Source: JAAUQA01 sp036351435
GTDB lineage: Bacteria; Pseudomonadota; Gammaproteobacteria; Competibacterales; Competibacteraceae
Direction: 5' to 3'
Length of the DNA stretch: 64,000 nt
Assembly (NCBI GenBank): GCA_036351435.1
Contig: JAZBPA010000065.1
Coordinates: 1-64,000 of the forward strand
A model generated the notes under the pieces. It worked only from the letters and a program-made list of their open reading frames with translations. It did not search any database and had not been told where the DNA came from. A program made the translations under genes and the position numbers. Each line of letters begins with the position of its first letter. Within the stretch, counting starts at the first letter, position 1. Shown here in pieces: positions 15,013 through 25,766 of the stretch.

Positions 15013-16053
15013 ATGAGTGAAGTAATTGACTTGCTAGAACCAAATCCGGTTCGCCGCCAGAGCGTGTCCAACAAAACTAAGCTTGCAATAATTGCTGGAA
15101 TATTTTTGCTATCCACAACAGCCGCTGTCGCCCAGCAGCCTCCACGCGGCACGTTTAATCTACTGATCGAGAACGATAAATTTACCGGTACCGACCGCCA
15201 TTACACTAATGGCGTGCAACTCAGTTATCTGTCCGGCAAAGACAGAGTACCTCGTTGGTTGCGTAACACTGCGCGCTATCTCCCCGGCATACAAACTACC
15301 GCCGCGCTCCGAACCGGATACGTATTGGGCCATAGTATTTTCACCCCAGATGATATTACCACGGCCGAACCATTACCGGATGAGCGTCCCTATGCCGGTT
15401 GGCTCTATGGCGGCGTCGCCTTAGTTGCGGAGACCGAGAACCGGCTTGACACCTGGGAACTGGACTTGGGTATTGTGGGCCCATCGGCGCGTGGTGAAGA
15501 AGTCCAAAATTCGTTTCACCGCTTAATAGGGGTCAATGAAGCCAACGGCTGGGACAATCAGCTTAAAGATGAGTTTGGTTATGCTCTGATCTATGAACGT
15601 AAGTGGCGTAACCTATGGGAACATCGTCGAACCGGTTTCGGCTTGGACTTGATTCCCCATATCGGAGGCAGCCTGGGCAATGTCGGGACTTATTTGGATT
15701 TAGGCGCAACCTTGCGTATCGGCAACGATTTGCCCAATGATTTTGGCGCGCCCCGCATCCGCCCCAGCCTGCCGGGATCGAACTTTTTCTTGCCACGGGA
15801 TAACTTCGGCTGGTATTTGTTTGCGGGGGTCAGCGGCCGCGCTGTGGCGTACACGATTTTTCTCGATGGGAATACCATTAAAAATAGCCTCAGCGTAGAC
15901 AGAGAACCGCTGGTTGGCGATTTACAAGCTGGTCTGGTGACCAACCTCGGCTGGGCACGATTAGCCTACACCTATGTCTATCGCACTCGGGAGTTTAAAG
16001 GCCAGGAAGAACCTGATCATTTTGGTTCTATTGGGCTATCGGTAAAATTCTAG
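15013..16053 (+). CDS. lpxR: Outer-membrane lipid A deacylase, LpxR family (DUF2219)
   Basis: A 346-residue protein. A long N-terminal region precedes the signal peptide TKLAIIAGIFLLSTTAAVA. GTG 15064 is an alternative start that would give a standard signal. The mature protein begins FNLLIENDKFTGTDRHYTNG, the LpxR active-site signature with Asn-Asp and Thr-Asp-Arg-His-Tyr-Thr-Asn-Gly, followed by DERPYAGWLYGG. The remainder alternates as a 12-strand beta barrel and ends in phenylalanine (LSVKF), as outer-membrane barrels do. LpxR removes the 3'-acyloxyacyl group of lipid A in a calcium-dependent reaction. The gene stands alone. It is relevant that gnnA/gnnB, which replace the ester at this position with an amide, lie 8 kb downstream. 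Confidence 0.9.
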   Translation: MSEVIDLLEPNPVRRQSVSNKTKLAIIAGIFLLSTTAAVAQQPPRGTFNLLIENDKFTGTDRHYTNGVQLSYLSGKDRVPRWLRNTARYLPGIQTTAALRTGYVLGHSIFTPDDITTAEPLPDERPYAGWLYGGVALVAETENRLDTWELDLGIVGPSARGEEVQNSFHRLIGVNEANGWDNQLKDEFGYALIYERKWRNLWEHRRTGFGLDLIPHIGGSLGNVGTYLDLGATLRIGNDLPNDFGAPRIRPSLPGSNFFLPRDNFGWYLFAGVSGRAVAYTIFLDGNTIKNSLSVDREPLVGDLQAGLVTNLGWARLAYTYVYRTREFKGQEEPDHFGSIGLSVKF

Positions 16054-16215
16054 AACCTAGCCCATGCCCGCAACCATGATTAATCGCACCAATTTAGCGC
16101 ATGATATTGGTATTCCAGGGTGGCGTTGCACCTAATTCCTAAGGTCTTTACGCAGAAACTGCACTCCGAAGGCGTTATAGGCCTGGCCCCAGTTTTGCTT
16201 GCTTTGGCATAATTC

Positions 16216-16242
16216 GGCGTTTGCAGACGCCCTGCTTTTTTT
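16216..16242 (+). terminator. Rho-independent terminator-like hairpin between lpxR and gltB
   Basis: GGCGT at 16216-16220 pairs with ACGCC at 16227-16231, and a T-G wobble may extend the stem inward. Four bases later comes a run of seven T at 16236-16242. It lies 160 bases after the lpxR stop and 110 bases before gltB, so it could end lpxR transcription or attenuate a gltB leader. The stem is short. No conserved riboswitch was recognised in the remaining sequence of this 298-base gap. Confidence 0.45.
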
Positions 16243-16351
16243 GAGCATTGGCGCCCGGTGAACCATCCAGTGCGTTTATACCCGCCTTGCACCGATCAAT
16301 ATGATTGTGTTGAGGGTCTAGCCGCATGACCAATAAGAGGGCATACGCCTC

Positions 16352-19300
16352 ATGAGTGATTTAACAGGCAAACAAGGACTGTACGATCCGCGTTACGAAC
16401 ACGACGCCTGCGGCATCGGTTTTGTCGCTAATATAAAAAACCGCCAAAGCCATGCGATTGTTCGGCAAGGTCTTCAGATTCTGAACAATCTCAACCATCG
16501 CGGAGCGGTGGGTGCTGACCCGCTGGCTGGTGACGGGGCTGGCATCCAAATCCAGATTCCCGATAAGTTGTTGCGGGAAGAGTGCGCAACGCAGGGCATA
16601 ACTTTACCCGACCTCGGACACTACGCTGTTGGCATGGTGTTTTTGCCGCGAACGCAAGACACGTTAAACAAATGCTATGAAGCAATAAACCAGTACATTG
16701 AAGCTGAAGGTCAGACCCTGCTCGGCTGGCGTGATGTGCCTACTGACAATACCTGCTTGGGTGAGAGCGTCAAACCCCAAGAACCGTTGATCCGTCAAGT
16801 GCTGATCGGGCGAGGTGACAACTGTCCCGACGGCGACGTGTTCGAACGCAAGTTGTTGGTGATCCGCAAGCAAGCGCATCATTTCATTTGGGACCCTGAT
16901 TTGCCCGGTAAAGAGCACTTCTACATGCCGTCCCTGTCTGCCCGCACTTTGGTGTTCAAGGGCATGGTGTTGGCGAAACACCTGGATACCTACTATCGCG
17001 ATCTACAGGATCCGCGCACAGAGTCGGCACTGGCGCTGGTGCACCAGCGTTTCTCCACTAACACTTTTCCTTCTTGGAAGTTGGCCCAACCGTTCCGCTA
17101 CCTCTGCCACAACGGCGAGATCAATACGCTGCGCGGCAATATCAATTGGATGTTAGCGCGCCGTCATACCATGTCTTCTCAGCTATTGGATGACGATTTA
17201 GAAAAACTCTGGCCGCTGATCGGTGATGGCAGTTCTGACTCGGCGACTTTCGACAATGCCTTGGAACTGTTGGTGGCTGGTGGGTATTCGCTGGTCCATG
17301 CCATGATGTTAATGATTCCAGAAGCCTGGACCGATAACCCGCTAATGGACGAACAACGCCGGGCTTTTTACGAATACCACGCGGCATTGATGGAGCCCTG
17401 GGACGGACCAGCGGCAGTGGCGTTTACCGATGGACGGCAAATCGGGGCGACTTTGGATCGGAATGGATTAAGACCTGCGCGTTATATCGTGACCGATGAT
17501 GATCGGGTCATCATGGCATCGGAAACCGGCGTACTGCCGGTACCGGAAGACCGCATTGTTAAGAAATGGCGGTTGCAGCCGGGTAAGATGTTTCTGATTG
17601 ATCTGGAGCAGGGTCGTATCATTGACGATGCGGAAGTAAAAGCACAGCTGGCTTCCGCTCAGCCCTATCAAACATGGCTTAATAAAACCCAGATTCGCTT
17701 GGCGGATCTACCGACCGAGGTCGGTCCCATGCCTCCGGATGCGAAGACTTTATTGGATCGCCAGCAAGCCTTTGGCTATACCCAGGAAGACATCAAGTTT
17801 TTCCTGGTACCGATGGCCCTCACTGGGCAAGACCCGGTCGGCGCGATGGGACGCGACACACCGCAGGCCGTGCTTTCCCAACGGCCCAAGTTGCTATACG
17901 ACTATTTTAAGCAGAACTTCGCTCAGGTTACCAATCCACCCATCGACTCCATTCGCGAAGAATTGGTGATGTCGCTGGTCTCCTTAATCGGCCCGCGCCC
18001 CAATTTGTTGGATCTGCACAGTGGCGGTACGCATAAACGACTGGAGGTGAACCAGCCGATTCTCGCCAATGTCGATTTGGAACGTATCCGGCACATTGAG
18101 AATCATGTCGATCAGGTGTTCCGTACCTTTACCCTGGATATGGTGTGCCCGGCGGAACGCGGCGCAGCCGGCATGGACAACGCGCTGAGTGCGCTATGTC
18201 GGCAGGCGACCGAGGTAGTGCGCCAAGGCTATAACATCTTGATTTTGTCCGATCGGCGGGTCGATGCCGATCACATTCCTATCCCCTCGCTGTTGGCAAC
18301 TGCCGCCGTGCATCATCATCTGATCCGGGAAGGCTTGCGTACCTCGGTGGGGTTGGTGGTGGAGACCGGCGAAGCGCGCCAAGTGCACGATTTTTGTCTA
18401 TTAGCCGGCTATGGTGCCGAAGCGATTAATCCCTATCTGGCCTTTGACACGCTTTCCGCTTTAGCTCCCACTTTGGCAGAACCTCTGAGTGAATTCGAGG
18501 CTCACCAGCGTTATATCAAGGCTGTTGCCAAGGGCATTCTTAAAGTCATGGCCAAGATGGGCATTTCGACCTATCAGTCTTACTGTGGCGCACAGATTTT
18601 CGATGCGGTGGGGTTATCCACAACCTTTGTAAGCCAGTATTTCACCGGCACCAAAAGTTTAGTGGAAGGGGTTGGATTGCCTGAAATCGCTGAAGAGGCC
18701 TTGCGTCGCCACCAAGCCGCTTATGGTGACGACCTGCTTTACCGTAACGCCCTGGATGTGGGCGGTGACCTGGCTTGGCGGATTCGTGGAGAAGAACACG
18801 TTTGGACCCCGGAAACCATCTCGGTACTACAGCATGCGGTGCGCAAAGGTGATTACGATCAATACAAAGTTTACTCCCGCCAAGTGGATGACCAAAGCGA
18901 ACGGCTCACCACCTTGCGAGGGTTATTTGAGCTCAAAGCCGCTCCTACCCCGCTGCCTTTAGACGAAGTCGAACCGGCTTCCGCAATCGTTAAGCGCTTT
19001 GCTTCCGGTGCGATGTCTTTTGGCGCGTTATCCTGGGAATCCCATGCTAATTTGGCTATTGCCATGAACCGCATCGGTGGATTTTCCAACACCGGTGAGG
19101 GTGGCGAAGATCCTGAACGTTATGTTCCGCTAGCCAATGGCGACTCCATGCGTTCGTCGATCAAACAGGTGGCCTCGGGTCGGTTTGGCGTGACAACCGA
19201 ATATTTAGTCAACGCGGACGGGATACAGATCAAAATGGCGCAAGGCGCCAAACCCGGCGAAGGTGGCCAATTACCCGGCCATAAAGTCGATGATTGGATT

Positions 19301-20992
19301 GCCCGAGTTCGTCATTCCACTCCAGGAGTTGGATTGATTTCCCCGCCACCGCACCATGATATTTACTCGATTGAGGATCTGGCGCAACTGATTTACGATC
19401 TTAAAAGCGTCAATCCGGCTGCCAATATCAGCGTAAAGCTGGTTTCCGAAAGCGGTGTCGGTACCATTGCCGCTGGAGTGTCCAAAGCCCATGCCGATCA
19501 AGTCACCATTTCCGGCGATGACGGCGGCACCGGCGCCAGTCCACTGAGTTCCATTCATCATGCCGGCTGCCCCTGGGAATTGGGCTTGGCGGAAACTCAT
19601 CAAACCTTGGTGATGAATCGATTGCGCGGGCGGATTGCCGTACAAGCAGACGGCGGCTTACGCACCGGTCGTGATGTGGTTATTGCCACATTGCTAGGGG
19701 CGGATCAATTCGCCTTCGGTACCGTAGCATTGATCGCCGAGGGCTGTTTGATGATGCGCAAATGCCACCTCAATACCTGCCCGGTGGGCATTGCCACCCA
19801 AGATCCTGAACTGCGCAAACTGTTTCCTGGAGAGCCGGAGCATGTCATTAATTACATGCTGTTCGTGGCCGAGGAAGTGCGCGAACTGATGGCTAAGCTC
19901 GGATTCCGGACCATCAATGACATGATCGGCCGTACCGATCGCCTAGATATGCGCCGCGCCGTCCATCATTGGAAGGCCCGTGGCTTGGATTTCAGCCGCG
20001 TTTTACACCACGCCGAAGCCCCGCCTGGGGTCGCCGTTTACCATAGCGAGCAACAGGATCACGGTTTGGAAAGTGCGTTGGATCATCAGTTGATTGAGGA
20101 GGCTCGACCGGCATTGGAACGCGGCACACCGGTGTTGATCGAAGCGGCTGTGCAGAATACCAACCGAACTGTCGGCGCGATGCTCTCAGGCCAGGTAGCT
20201 AAACGTTACGGTCATAAAGGGCTGCCGGATGACACCATCTATATCAAACTCAACGGGACAGCGGGACAGAGCTTCGGTGCATTCCTAGCGCATGGAGTCA
20301 CCCTTGAGCTTGCCGGCGAAACCAACGACTACACCGGCAAGGGTCTGGCGGGTGGGCGACTGATTGTTGCGCCACCGGCGGAAGCCCGTTATGAGCCGCA
20401 TGACAATATCATTATCGGCAATACCGTGTTGTATGGAGCGACCGGTGGCGAATGTTATTTCCGAGGGGTGGCCGGTGAACGGTTTGCCGTACGTAATTCG
20501 GGTGCCACTGCGGTGGTCGAAGGCGTAGGCGATCACGGTTGCGAGTATATGACCGGCGGAGTGGTGGTAGTGTTAGGCCAAACAGGTCGAAACTTCGCCG
20601 CTGCCATGAGCGGTGGTGTGGCCTACGTGCTGGATGAAGTCGGTGATTTTGAACGCCGGGTTAATCTGGCCATGGTGGAACTGGAACCCATCGCTGCCGA
20701 AGATTTGGCGTTGGAACGTACCGAGAATCAAGGCGGTGACCTGCAAACTCATGGTCGGGTCGATGTTATGCGCGATATGACTCGTTTTGATGCCTTACGC
20801 CTGCAGAAATTGGTCGAACAGCATCACCGTTATACCGGCAGTCGCCGAGCTAAAGATATTCTCGACCACTGGCACGATTATCTGCCCAAGTTCGTCAAGG
20901 TCATGCCGGTCGAATACCGTCGAGCTTTGCAGGAGATGGAGGCGCAAGCCAAAGCAGCGCCACCGGAAGTTAGTCTGACAATGGGAGCATAA
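16352..20992 (+). CDS. gltB: Glutamate synthase (NADPH) large subunit GltB
   Basis: A 1546-residue protein, close to the usual length of about 1500. The N-terminal propeptide is followed by [10 protein letters not shown]. Cleavage before Cys20 would free the glutamine-hydrolysing cysteine of the class II amidotransferase domain (to about residue 430). A central domain, an FMN-binding synthase domain (about 830-1230) and a C-terminal GXGXG beta-helix follow. The 3Fe-4S cluster ligands are Cys1132, Cys1138 and Cys1143 in [15 protein letters not shown]. With GltD it converts 2-oxoglutarate and glutamine to two glutamates using NADPH, the main ammonia assimilation route together with glutamine synthetase. 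gltD starts four bases after the stop. Confidence 0.98.
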   Translation: MSDLTGKQGLYDPRYEHDACGIGFVANIKNRQSHAIVRQGLQILNNLNHRGAVGADPLAGDGAGIQIQIPDKLLREECATQGITLPDLGHYAVGMVFLPRTQDTLNKCYEAINQYIEAEGQTLLGWRDVPTDNTCLGESVKPQEPLIRQVLIGRGDNCPDGDVFERKLLVIRKQAHHFIWDPDLPGKEHFYMPSLSARTLVFKGMVLAKHLDTYYRDLQDPRTESALALVHQRFSTNTFPSWKLAQPFRYLCHNGEINTLRGNINWMLARRHTMSSQLLDDDLEKLWPLIGDGSSDSATFDNALELLVAGGYSLVHAMMLMIPEAWTDNPLMDEQRRAFYEYHAALMEPWDGPAAVAFTDGRQIGATLDRNGLRPARYIVTDDDRVIMASETGVLPVPEDRIVKKWRLQPGKMFLIDLEQGRIIDDAEVKAQLASAQPYQTWLNKTQIRLADLPTEVGPMPPDAKTLLDRQQAFGYTQEDIKFFLVPMALTGQDPVGAMGRDTPQAVLSQRPKLLYDYFKQNFAQVTNPPIDSIREELVMSLVSLIGPRPNLLDLHSGGTHKRLEVNQPILANVDLERIRHIENHVDQVFRTFTLDMVCPAERGAAGMDNALSALCRQATEVVRQGYNILILSDRRVDADHIPIPSLLATAAVHHHLIREGLRTSVGLVVETGEARQVHDFCLLAGYGAEAINPYLAFDTLSALAPTLAEPLSEFEAHQRYIKAVAKGILKVMAKMGISTYQSYCGAQIFDAVGLSTTFVSQYFTGTKSLVEGVGLPEIAEEALRRHQAAYGDDLLYRNALDVGGDLAWRIRGEEHVWTPETISVLQHAVRKGDYDQYKVYSRQVDDQSERLTTLRGLFELKAAPTPLPLDEVEPASAIVKRFASGAMSFGALSWESHANLAIAMNRIGGFSNTGEGGEDPERYVPLANGDSMRSSIKQVASGRFGVTTEYLVNADGIQIKMAQGAKPGEGGQLPGHKVDDWIARVRHSTPGVGLISPPPHHDIYSIEDLAQLIYDLKSVNPAANISVKLVSESGVGTIAAGVSKAHADQVTISGDDGGTGASPLSSIHHAGCPWELGLAETHQTLVMNRLRGRIAVQADGGLRTGRDVVIATLLGADQFAFGTVALIAEGCLMMRKCHLNTCPVGIATQDPELRKLFPGEPEHVINYMLFVAEEVRELMAKLGFRTINDMIGRTDRLDMRRAVHHWKARGLDFSRVLHHAEAPPGVAVYHSEQQDHGLESALDHQLIEEARPALERGTPVLIEAAVQNTNRTVGAMLSGQVAKRYGHKGLPDDTIYIKLNGTAGQSFGAFLAHGVTLELAGETNDYTGKGLAGGRLIVAPPAEARYEPHDNIIIGNTVLYGATGGECYFRGVAGERFAVRNSGATAVVEGVGDHGCEYMTGGVVVVLGQTGRNFAAAMSGGVAYVLDEVGDFERRVNLAMVELEPIAAEDLALERTENQGGDLQTHGRVDVMRDMTRFDALRLQKLVEQHHRYTGSRRAKDILDHWHDYLPKFVKVMPVEYRRALQEMEAQAKAAPPEVSLTMGA

Positions 20993-20996
20993 CTGA

Positions 20997-22439
20997 ATGG
21001 GCAAACCCACCGGTTTCTTAGAAATTCCCCGCCAGGATCGTAGCTATGCTCCGGTCACCGAGCGGGTCCGACACTTCCAGGAATTCGTAATCCCGTTGGC
21101 GGATGCCGAGGTGCGTCGTCAGGGTGCCCGCTGCATGGACTGCGGCATTCCCTATTGCCACCAAGGTTGTCCGATCAACAACATCATCCCGGACTGGAAT
21201 GATTTGGTGTACCGCGGTAACTGGCGCGAAGCGCTGGACGTTTTGCACTCCACCAATAACTTTCCCGAATTCACCGGTCGAGTTTGTCCGGCGCCCTGTG
21301 AGACGGCATGCACGCTTAACCTCACCGATACCCCAGTTACCATCAAGACGATTGAGTGTGCCATTATCGACAAGGGCTGGGAGATGGGCTGGATTACCCC
21401 GCAGATCGCCTCCCATCGTACCGGTAAGCGTGTCGCCGTGATCGGTTCCGGTCCTGCGGGATTGTCTTGCGCTCAACAGTTAGCCCGTGCCGGACACAGC
21501 GTGGTGGTTTATGAGAAACATCCGCGGATCGGTGGGTTACTCGCCTATGGGATTCCGGATTTCAAACTCGGTAATCAGTTGATTGATCAGCGTGTCGCGC
21601 AGATGTTAGCGGAAGGCGTGGAATTCCGACCCAATTGCCATGTCGGCTCCGGCCTGCCGACCGAAAAACTATTGGATGAATTTGATGCTCTGGTTTTAGC
21701 GGGTGGCGCCGAGCATCCGCGCGACTTAAACCTACCAGGCAGAGATTATTTTGGCATCCATTTCGCGATGGATTATCTGATCCAGCAAAATCAGCGTGAC
21801 GAAGGGCGAACCGTTTCCAAGGACGTCGAAATTCTCGCTCACGACAAGGACGTCGTGGTCATCGGCGGCGGTGATACCGGTTCTGATTGCGTAGGCACTG
21901 CGGTTCGCCAAGGAGCGCGTTCGGTAATCCAATTGGAAATTATGCCCAAGCCCCCTGCACGGGAGAATAAATTGCTTACTTGGCCACATTGGCCAATGAA
22001 AATGCGCACTTCCACTTCTCATGAAGAAGGTTGCGAGCGGGACTGGGCCGTGGGCACCAAGGCTTTCGAAGGCGAAAATGGCTGGGTCACCGCAGTACAG
22101 GGGATACGTCTGGAATGGCATCAACAGGCGGACGGTCAGTGGGTTACGCAGGAAGTAGTGGGTAGTGAATTCGCTATCAAAGCGGAACTGGTGCTGTTAG
22201 CCATGGGCTTTAGCCATCCGGTTCACGACGGGTTGCTCAGCGATTTAGGCGTCGCGTTAGACCCCGACAAAAATGTCCAGGCTAACACCGAAAATTATCA
22301 AACCTCGCTCAATCGGGTATTTGCTGCGGGTGATATACGTCGCGGTCAATCTTTAGTCGTGTGGGCTATTCGTGAAGGGCGGCAATGCGCACGTGCGGTT
22401 GATGAATATCTGATGGGCCAATCAGATTTACCTAATTAG
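20997..22439 (+). CDS. gltD: Glutamate synthase (NADPH) small subunit GltD
   Basis: A 480-residue protein. The N-terminal iron-sulfur domain has the cysteine series [17 protein letters not shown] and, later, CPAPCETAC. An FAD-binding Rossmann motif [18 protein letters not shown] occurs near residue 148, and an NADPH-binding motif [14 protein letters not shown] near residue 288. The C-terminal GxxxAGD-type segment reads [18 protein letters not shown]. It oxidises NADPH and passes electrons through FAD and Fe-S clusters to the FMN of GltB. It lies directly downstream of gltB and is certainly co-transcribed. A strong hairpin lies 21 bases past the stop. Confidence 0.97.
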   Translation: MGKPTGFLEIPRQDRSYAPVTERVRHFQEFVIPLADAEVRRQGARCMDCGIPYCHQGCPINNIIPDWNDLVYRGNWREALDVLHSTNNFPEFTGRVCPAPCETACTLNLTDTPVTIKTIECAIIDKGWEMGWITPQIASHRTGKRVAVIGSGPAGLSCAQQLARAGHSVVVYEKHPRIGGLLAYGIPDFKLGNQLIDQRVAQMLAEGVEFRPNCHVGSGLPTEKLLDEFDALVLAGGAEHPRDLNLPGRDYFGIHFAMDYLIQQNQRDEGRTVSKDVEILAHDKDVVVIGGGDTGSDCVGTAVRQGARSVIQLEIMPKPPARENKLLTWPHWPMKMRTSTSHEEGCERDWAVGTKAFEGENGWVTAVQGIRLEWHQQADGQWVTQEVVGSEFAIKAELVLLAMGFSHPVHDGLLSDLGVALDPDKNVQANTENYQTSLNRVFAAGDIRRGQSLVVWAIREGRQCARAVDEYLMGQSDLPN

Positions 22440-22459
22440 TGGCATTGCTTTTCATTCTC

Positions 22460-22503
22460 AACAGCGTTGCCGGCACGACGAATGCCGTGCCGGCAACGCT
22501 GTT
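22460..22503. terminator. Perfect 17-bp inverted repeat after gltD
   Basis: The arms 22460-22476 and 22487-22503 are exact reverse complements of 17 bases with a 10-base loop, which makes a very stable GC-rich hairpin. It sits between the convergent ends of gltD and the small minus-strand gene at 22509. No T-run follows on either strand, so it may work as a bidirectional transcript 3' end or an mRNA-stabilising element rather than a classical intrinsic terminator. Confidence 0.7.
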
Positions 22504-22508
22504 AGAAG

Positions 22509-22712
22509 CTAAACTTCCTCATCTACGTATTCGTCTATTTCCTCTGCTACTTGCCGATAGATGGAGTCCTCGATTGAGCACTCATTTTTCACCATCTCAT
22601 CGGTAATCACAATCTCCTGGCCGTTTTCCAATACTAGGGTGGAAATATATAATTCAGAGCTAACTGTATAAGCAGCTATGTACGTCGCAGTCAGTTCTTT
22701 TGATAATAACAT
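22509..22712 (-). CDS. Small acidic protein of unknown function
   Basis: A 67-residue protein. The first half is beta-like (ATYIAAYTVSSELYISTLVL, then ENGQEIVITDEMV), and the C-terminus is strongly acidic (AEEIDEYVDEEV). It has no membrane segment or signal. No family is recognised. It is the only plausible gene between the gltD hairpin and lpxA, and it is divergent from lpxA with about 200 bases between. Codon content looks coding, but the small size keeps confidence moderate. Confidence 0.5.
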   Translation of the reverse strand: MLLSKELTATYIAAYTVSSELYISTLVLENGQEIVITDEMVKNECSIEDSIYRQVAEEIDEYVDEEV

Positions 22713-22909
22713 GACACCTTTCGCCTTTTGGGTTATCTTAATAAATCAACTGGTTATATGATTTTTTAGGTTTCCGAAGAAGCGGCGGGCAATAATCCAT
22801 TGAGCACCATTTCTTGTTGGGGTACCGTTATTATAGAACGGTCTATGACCGCACGTGCTTCCGCCCCCTCGCGATCAAAGGGCAGGGAAGGCCGTCTAGA
22901 TAGGACTTT

Positions 22910-23683
22910 ATGATTCATCCAACCGCTATTGTTCATCCCGATGCTCGGCTAGGGAACCATGTCGGCATTGGTGCATACGCCGTCATCGAAGCCGGAGTAG
23001 TTATTGGGGACGATTGTCATATCGGACACCACGCCGTCATCGAAGGTCCAACCCAACTGGGTCGTAATAACCACATCTCTCCTCATGTCTGCATCGGAAC
23101 AGCCCCGCAAGAACTCAATCCAGGCAAACGAGCTACCCAACTCGTAGTCGGCGACAACAACATCTTTCGGGAATTCGTCGCGATCCATCGAGGCAGCAGC
23201 AAAGCCCAGGGTATTACCCAAATTGGCAACAATAATTTCTTCATGACTTACACTCATGTCGGCCACGACTGCACGGTCGGCGACCATGTGATTATGGCCA
23301 ATGCCGCCGCGCTGGGTGGCCATGTGAGTGTGGACAATCACGTTAATATCGGCGGTTCATGCGCTGTCCATCAATTTACTCGCATCGGTGCCTATGCCAT
23401 GGTTGGGGGAGGCAGCATGGTTACTCTGGATATTCTGCCTTTTATGATGGCGGTCGGTGATCGCGTCAAGCTCCATGGGCTAAATCGGGTAGGTTTAAAA
23501 CGTCATGGCTTTAGTGCGACCACGTTACAACAGTTAAAACGAGCGTATAAGTTATTGTTTCGTTCCAATCTACGTTTAGAAGAAGCAATCACCGCTATTA
23601 ATCAATCAGATTTGAGTGAGTGTTCGGAGGTCGCCCAGTTGCTTACTTTTATAGCTGAGTCCAAAAGAGGCATAGCCCGTTGA
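22910..23683 (+). CDS. lpxA: Acyl-ACP:UDP-sugar acyltransferase LpxA
   Basis: A 257-residue protein, close to the 262 of E. coli LpxA. The N-terminal two thirds are hexapeptide repeats forming a left-handed beta helix, and the C-terminal part is helical (LKRHGFS, then LKRAYKLLFRSNLRLEEAI). The catalytic histidine corresponds to His119 in THVGHDCTVGDHV, with His116 also kept. The HQFTRIGAYAMVGGGSMV segment matches the acyl-chain ruler region. LpxA starts lipid A synthesis by putting a 3-hydroxyacyl chain on the sugar nucleotide. It is not in the usual lpxD-fabZ-lpxA-lpxB cluster. Instead it overlaps gnnA by four bases, so the acceptor is probably the 3-amino analogue of UDP-GlcNAc. Confidence 0.95.
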   Translation: MIHPTAIVHPDARLGNHVGIGAYAVIEAGVVIGDDCHIGHHAVIEGPTQLGRNNHISPHVCIGTAPQELNPGKRATQLVVGDNNIFREFVAIHRGSSKAQGITQIGNNNFFMTYTHVGHDCTVGDHVIMANAAALGGHVSVDNHVNIGGSCAVHQFTRIGAYAMVGGGSMVTLDILPFMMAVGDRVKLHGLNRVGLKRHGFSATTLQQLKRAYKLLFRSNLRLEEAITAINQSDLSECSEVAQLLTFIAESKRGIAR

Positions 23684-24657
23684 CTGCGCTCAACTCACAA
23701 GAAAAGGTCCGCACCGCTGTAGTCGGTGTAGGCTATTTGGGCACGTTTCACGCAGAGAAATATGCGGCGTTACCGGACGCTGAACTGTGCGCCGTAGTGG
23801 ACACCAATCCCGACCAAGCTGCTGCCGTAGCGCAGCGTTTGGATGTTGCGGCGTTAACTGATTATCGTGCACTTTTGGGTCAGGTGGATGCCGTCAGCGT
23901 GGTGGTGCCCACGCAAAACCATTTCGAAGTCGCCAAATTCTTCCTAGAGCATAAGGTGCATGTACTCGTCGATAAACCGATGACCACCACCGTTGTTCAA
24001 GCGAAACAACTGATAAATGCGGCTAAACAGAACGGCTGTTTGTTGCAGGTAGGCCACTTGGAGCGGTTTAATCCAGCCTTCACTGCAACCCGGCCTTTGC
24101 TGTATCAACCACGATTTATAGAGTCGCATCGCTTAGCGCCATTCAAGCCACGCGGTACCGATGTCAACGTGGTGCTTGATCTGATGATTCACGATATTGA
24201 TCTAGTGCTGAGCATAGTCAGCGCTCCCCTAAGCCAAATCAGCGCGATCGGTGTACCAGTGTTGACCGCTGGGGCGGATATTGCCAACGCGCGCCTTGAA
24301 TTCACCAATGGTTGCGTTGCTAATCTCACTGCCAGCCGGGTCAGTAATAAAAGCGAACGCAAGTTGCGTATTTTCCAACCCAATGCCTATTTCAGCCTTG
24401 ATTTGCAGGACAAAAGCATGACTGTGCACCGTAAACAAGGGAACGACGATGAATTGCAGATAACAGTGGAAACCCAGCATTATCCGCAAGCAGATGCGCT
24501 CTACCTGCAATTGCAAGCATTCTTACAGGCCGTGCAACAAGACTCTGCACCTGAAGTCACCGGGGAGGACGGTAAGCAAGCATTAGCAGCGGCAATGCAA
24601 ATCACCACTGAAATCAAGCAACAGGCTAACTCGGTAGCGATTACGGGAGCACAATGA
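23680..24657 (+). CDS. gnnA: UDP-GlcNAc 3-dehydrogenase GnnA (Gfo/Idh/MocA family)
   Basis: A 325-residue NAD-binding oxidoreductase. The Rossmann motif VVGVGYLGTFHAEKYAAL lies near residue 15, VLVDKPMTT carries the family lysine, and LQVGHLERFNPAF follows. The C-terminal domain begins around residue 125, with DLMIHDIDLVLSI supplying the likely active-site His. In Acidithiobacillus, GnnA oxidises the 3-hydroxyl of UDP-GlcNAc and GnnB then aminates the ketone. The start is TTG 23680, overlapping the lpxA stop by four bases, and the end overlaps gnnB by four bases. This tight coupling in the order lpxA-gnnA-gnnB is the main evidence for the pathway. A generic sugar dehydrogenase is the alternative. 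Confidence 0.85.
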   Translation: MTALNSQEKVRTAVVGVGYLGTFHAEKYAALPDAELCAVVDTNPDQAAAVAQRLDVAALTDYRALLGQVDAVSVVVPTQNHFEVAKFFLEHKVHVLVDKPMTTTVVQAKQLINAAKQNGCLLQVGHLERFNPAFTATRPLLYQPRFIESHRLAPFKPRGTDVNVVLDLMIHDIDLVLSIVSAPLSQISAIGVPVLTAGADIANARLEFTNGCVANLTASRVSNKSERKLRIFQPNAYFSLDLQDKSMTVHRKQGNDDELQITVETQHYPQADALYLQLQAFLQAVQQDSAPEVTGEDGKQALAAAMQITTEIKQQANSVAITGAQ

Positions 24658-25766
24658 ATAACCCGATTCCAATGGTGGATGTGACGGCACAGTACGCCCG
24701 GCTGAAAGAGGAGTTAGATCAGGCTATCGCGGATGTATTATCCAGCGGGCGGTTTATTCTTGGTCCCCAAGTACACGCTTTCGAGCAAGAGACTGCAGAC
24801 TATCTCGGTGTCAAACATGCGGTAGCTGTCGCTTCCGGCACCGATGCACTTCATCTGGCATTGGTCGCCGCAGGTTTAGGACCCGGCGATGAAGTCATCA
24901 CCACCCCGTTTACCTTTATCGCAACAGCAGAAGCGATTCGCTACGTGGGTGCGCGGCCGGTATTTGTCGATATTGATCCGCGCACCTTCAATATTGATCC
25001 GGCGGGTATCGAAGCAGCGCTAACCCCAGTCACTAAAGCGCTTCTGCCGGTACATTTATTCGGTCAGCCAGCGCAACTGGAGACACTGACAGCGTTGTGC
25101 GAGCAACATCAATTAACCATGATTGAAGATTGTGCTCAGTCCTTTGGGGCTGAACGGCAGGGCCGCAAAACTGGTGGATGGGGGGACTTGGGTTGCTTCA
25201 GTTTTTTTCCCAGTAAAAATTTAGGGGCCTTCGGTGACGGAGGATTAATCACTACAAATTCACCCCAGCAGGCGGAGCGGCTAAGAGCGCTGCGTAACCA
25301 CGGCAGCCGCCAATACGCTCATCATGATGAACTCGGTTTCAACAGTCGCCTGGATGAGTTGCAAGCAGCAATCCTACGCGTCAAGCTAAAGTTAATTGAT
25401 GATTTCAACGCTGGTCGCCGCCGTGTCGCAGAATCTTATGAACACCTGTTACAGAATTTGCCGCTTACGCTCCCCTATGAGACTCCGGCCGGTGAGCATG
25501 TTTATCACCAGTACACCGTCTTGTTCGGACCTCACCGCGATGCGGTTCAGGCGGCACTGCAGCAGGCCGGGATTGCCTCGGCAATTTATTATCCATTGCC
25601 GTTACATCGACAAAAAGTCTTTGCCGAGGACTATGCCCAAGTTTCCTTGCCAGTTGCCGAATCGGTTGCCCGGCAGTGCCTCTCATTACCGATCTATCCA
25701 GAGCTCAGTGATGCGGACATTGCACGGGTGACTGATATGGTTAGAACAGCTTTGGCTAGCGTTTAG
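24654..25766 (+). CDS. gnnB: UDP-3-keto-GlcNAc aminotransferase GnnB (DegT/DnrJ/EryC1 family)
   Basis: A 370-residue PLP enzyme. Family motifs are visible: VAVASGTDALHLAL, the DEVITTPFTFIATAEAI region, EDCAQSFGAERQGRKTG and the PLP lysine Lys188 in FFPSKNLGAFGDGG. Further on come LRNHGS and FNSRLDELQAAIL, both typical of sugar aminotransferases. It would move an amino group, usually from glutamate, to C3 of the keto sugar made by GnnA, giving the 2,3-diamino sugar nucleotide used by LpxA. The ATG sits in an ATGA overlap with gnnA. The stop overlaps the 3' end of pdxT on the opposite strand by a few bases. Confidence 0.87.
   Translation: MNNPIPMVDVTAQYARLKEELDQAIADVLSSGRFILGPQVHAFEQETADYLGVKHAVAVASGTDALHLALVAAGLGPGDEVITTPFTFIATAEAIRYVGARPVFVDIDPRTFNIDPAGIEAALTPVTKALLPVHLFGQPAQLETLTALCEQHQLTMIEDCAQSFGAERQGRKTGGWGDLGCFSFFPSKNLGAFGDGGLITTNSPQQAERLRALRNHGSRQYAHHDELGFNSRLDELQAAILRVKLKLIDDFNAGRRRVAESYEHLLQNLPLTLPYETPAGEHVYHQYTVLFGPHRDAVQAALQQAGIASAIYYPLPLHRQKVFAEDYAQVSLPVAESVARQCLSLPIYPELSDADIARVTDMVRTALASV

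Noticed and set aside
23524..23532. Second Ter-core match, GTTACAACA on the plus strand
   Set aside because: It lies within lpxA codons. The flanks do not match the Ter consensus.
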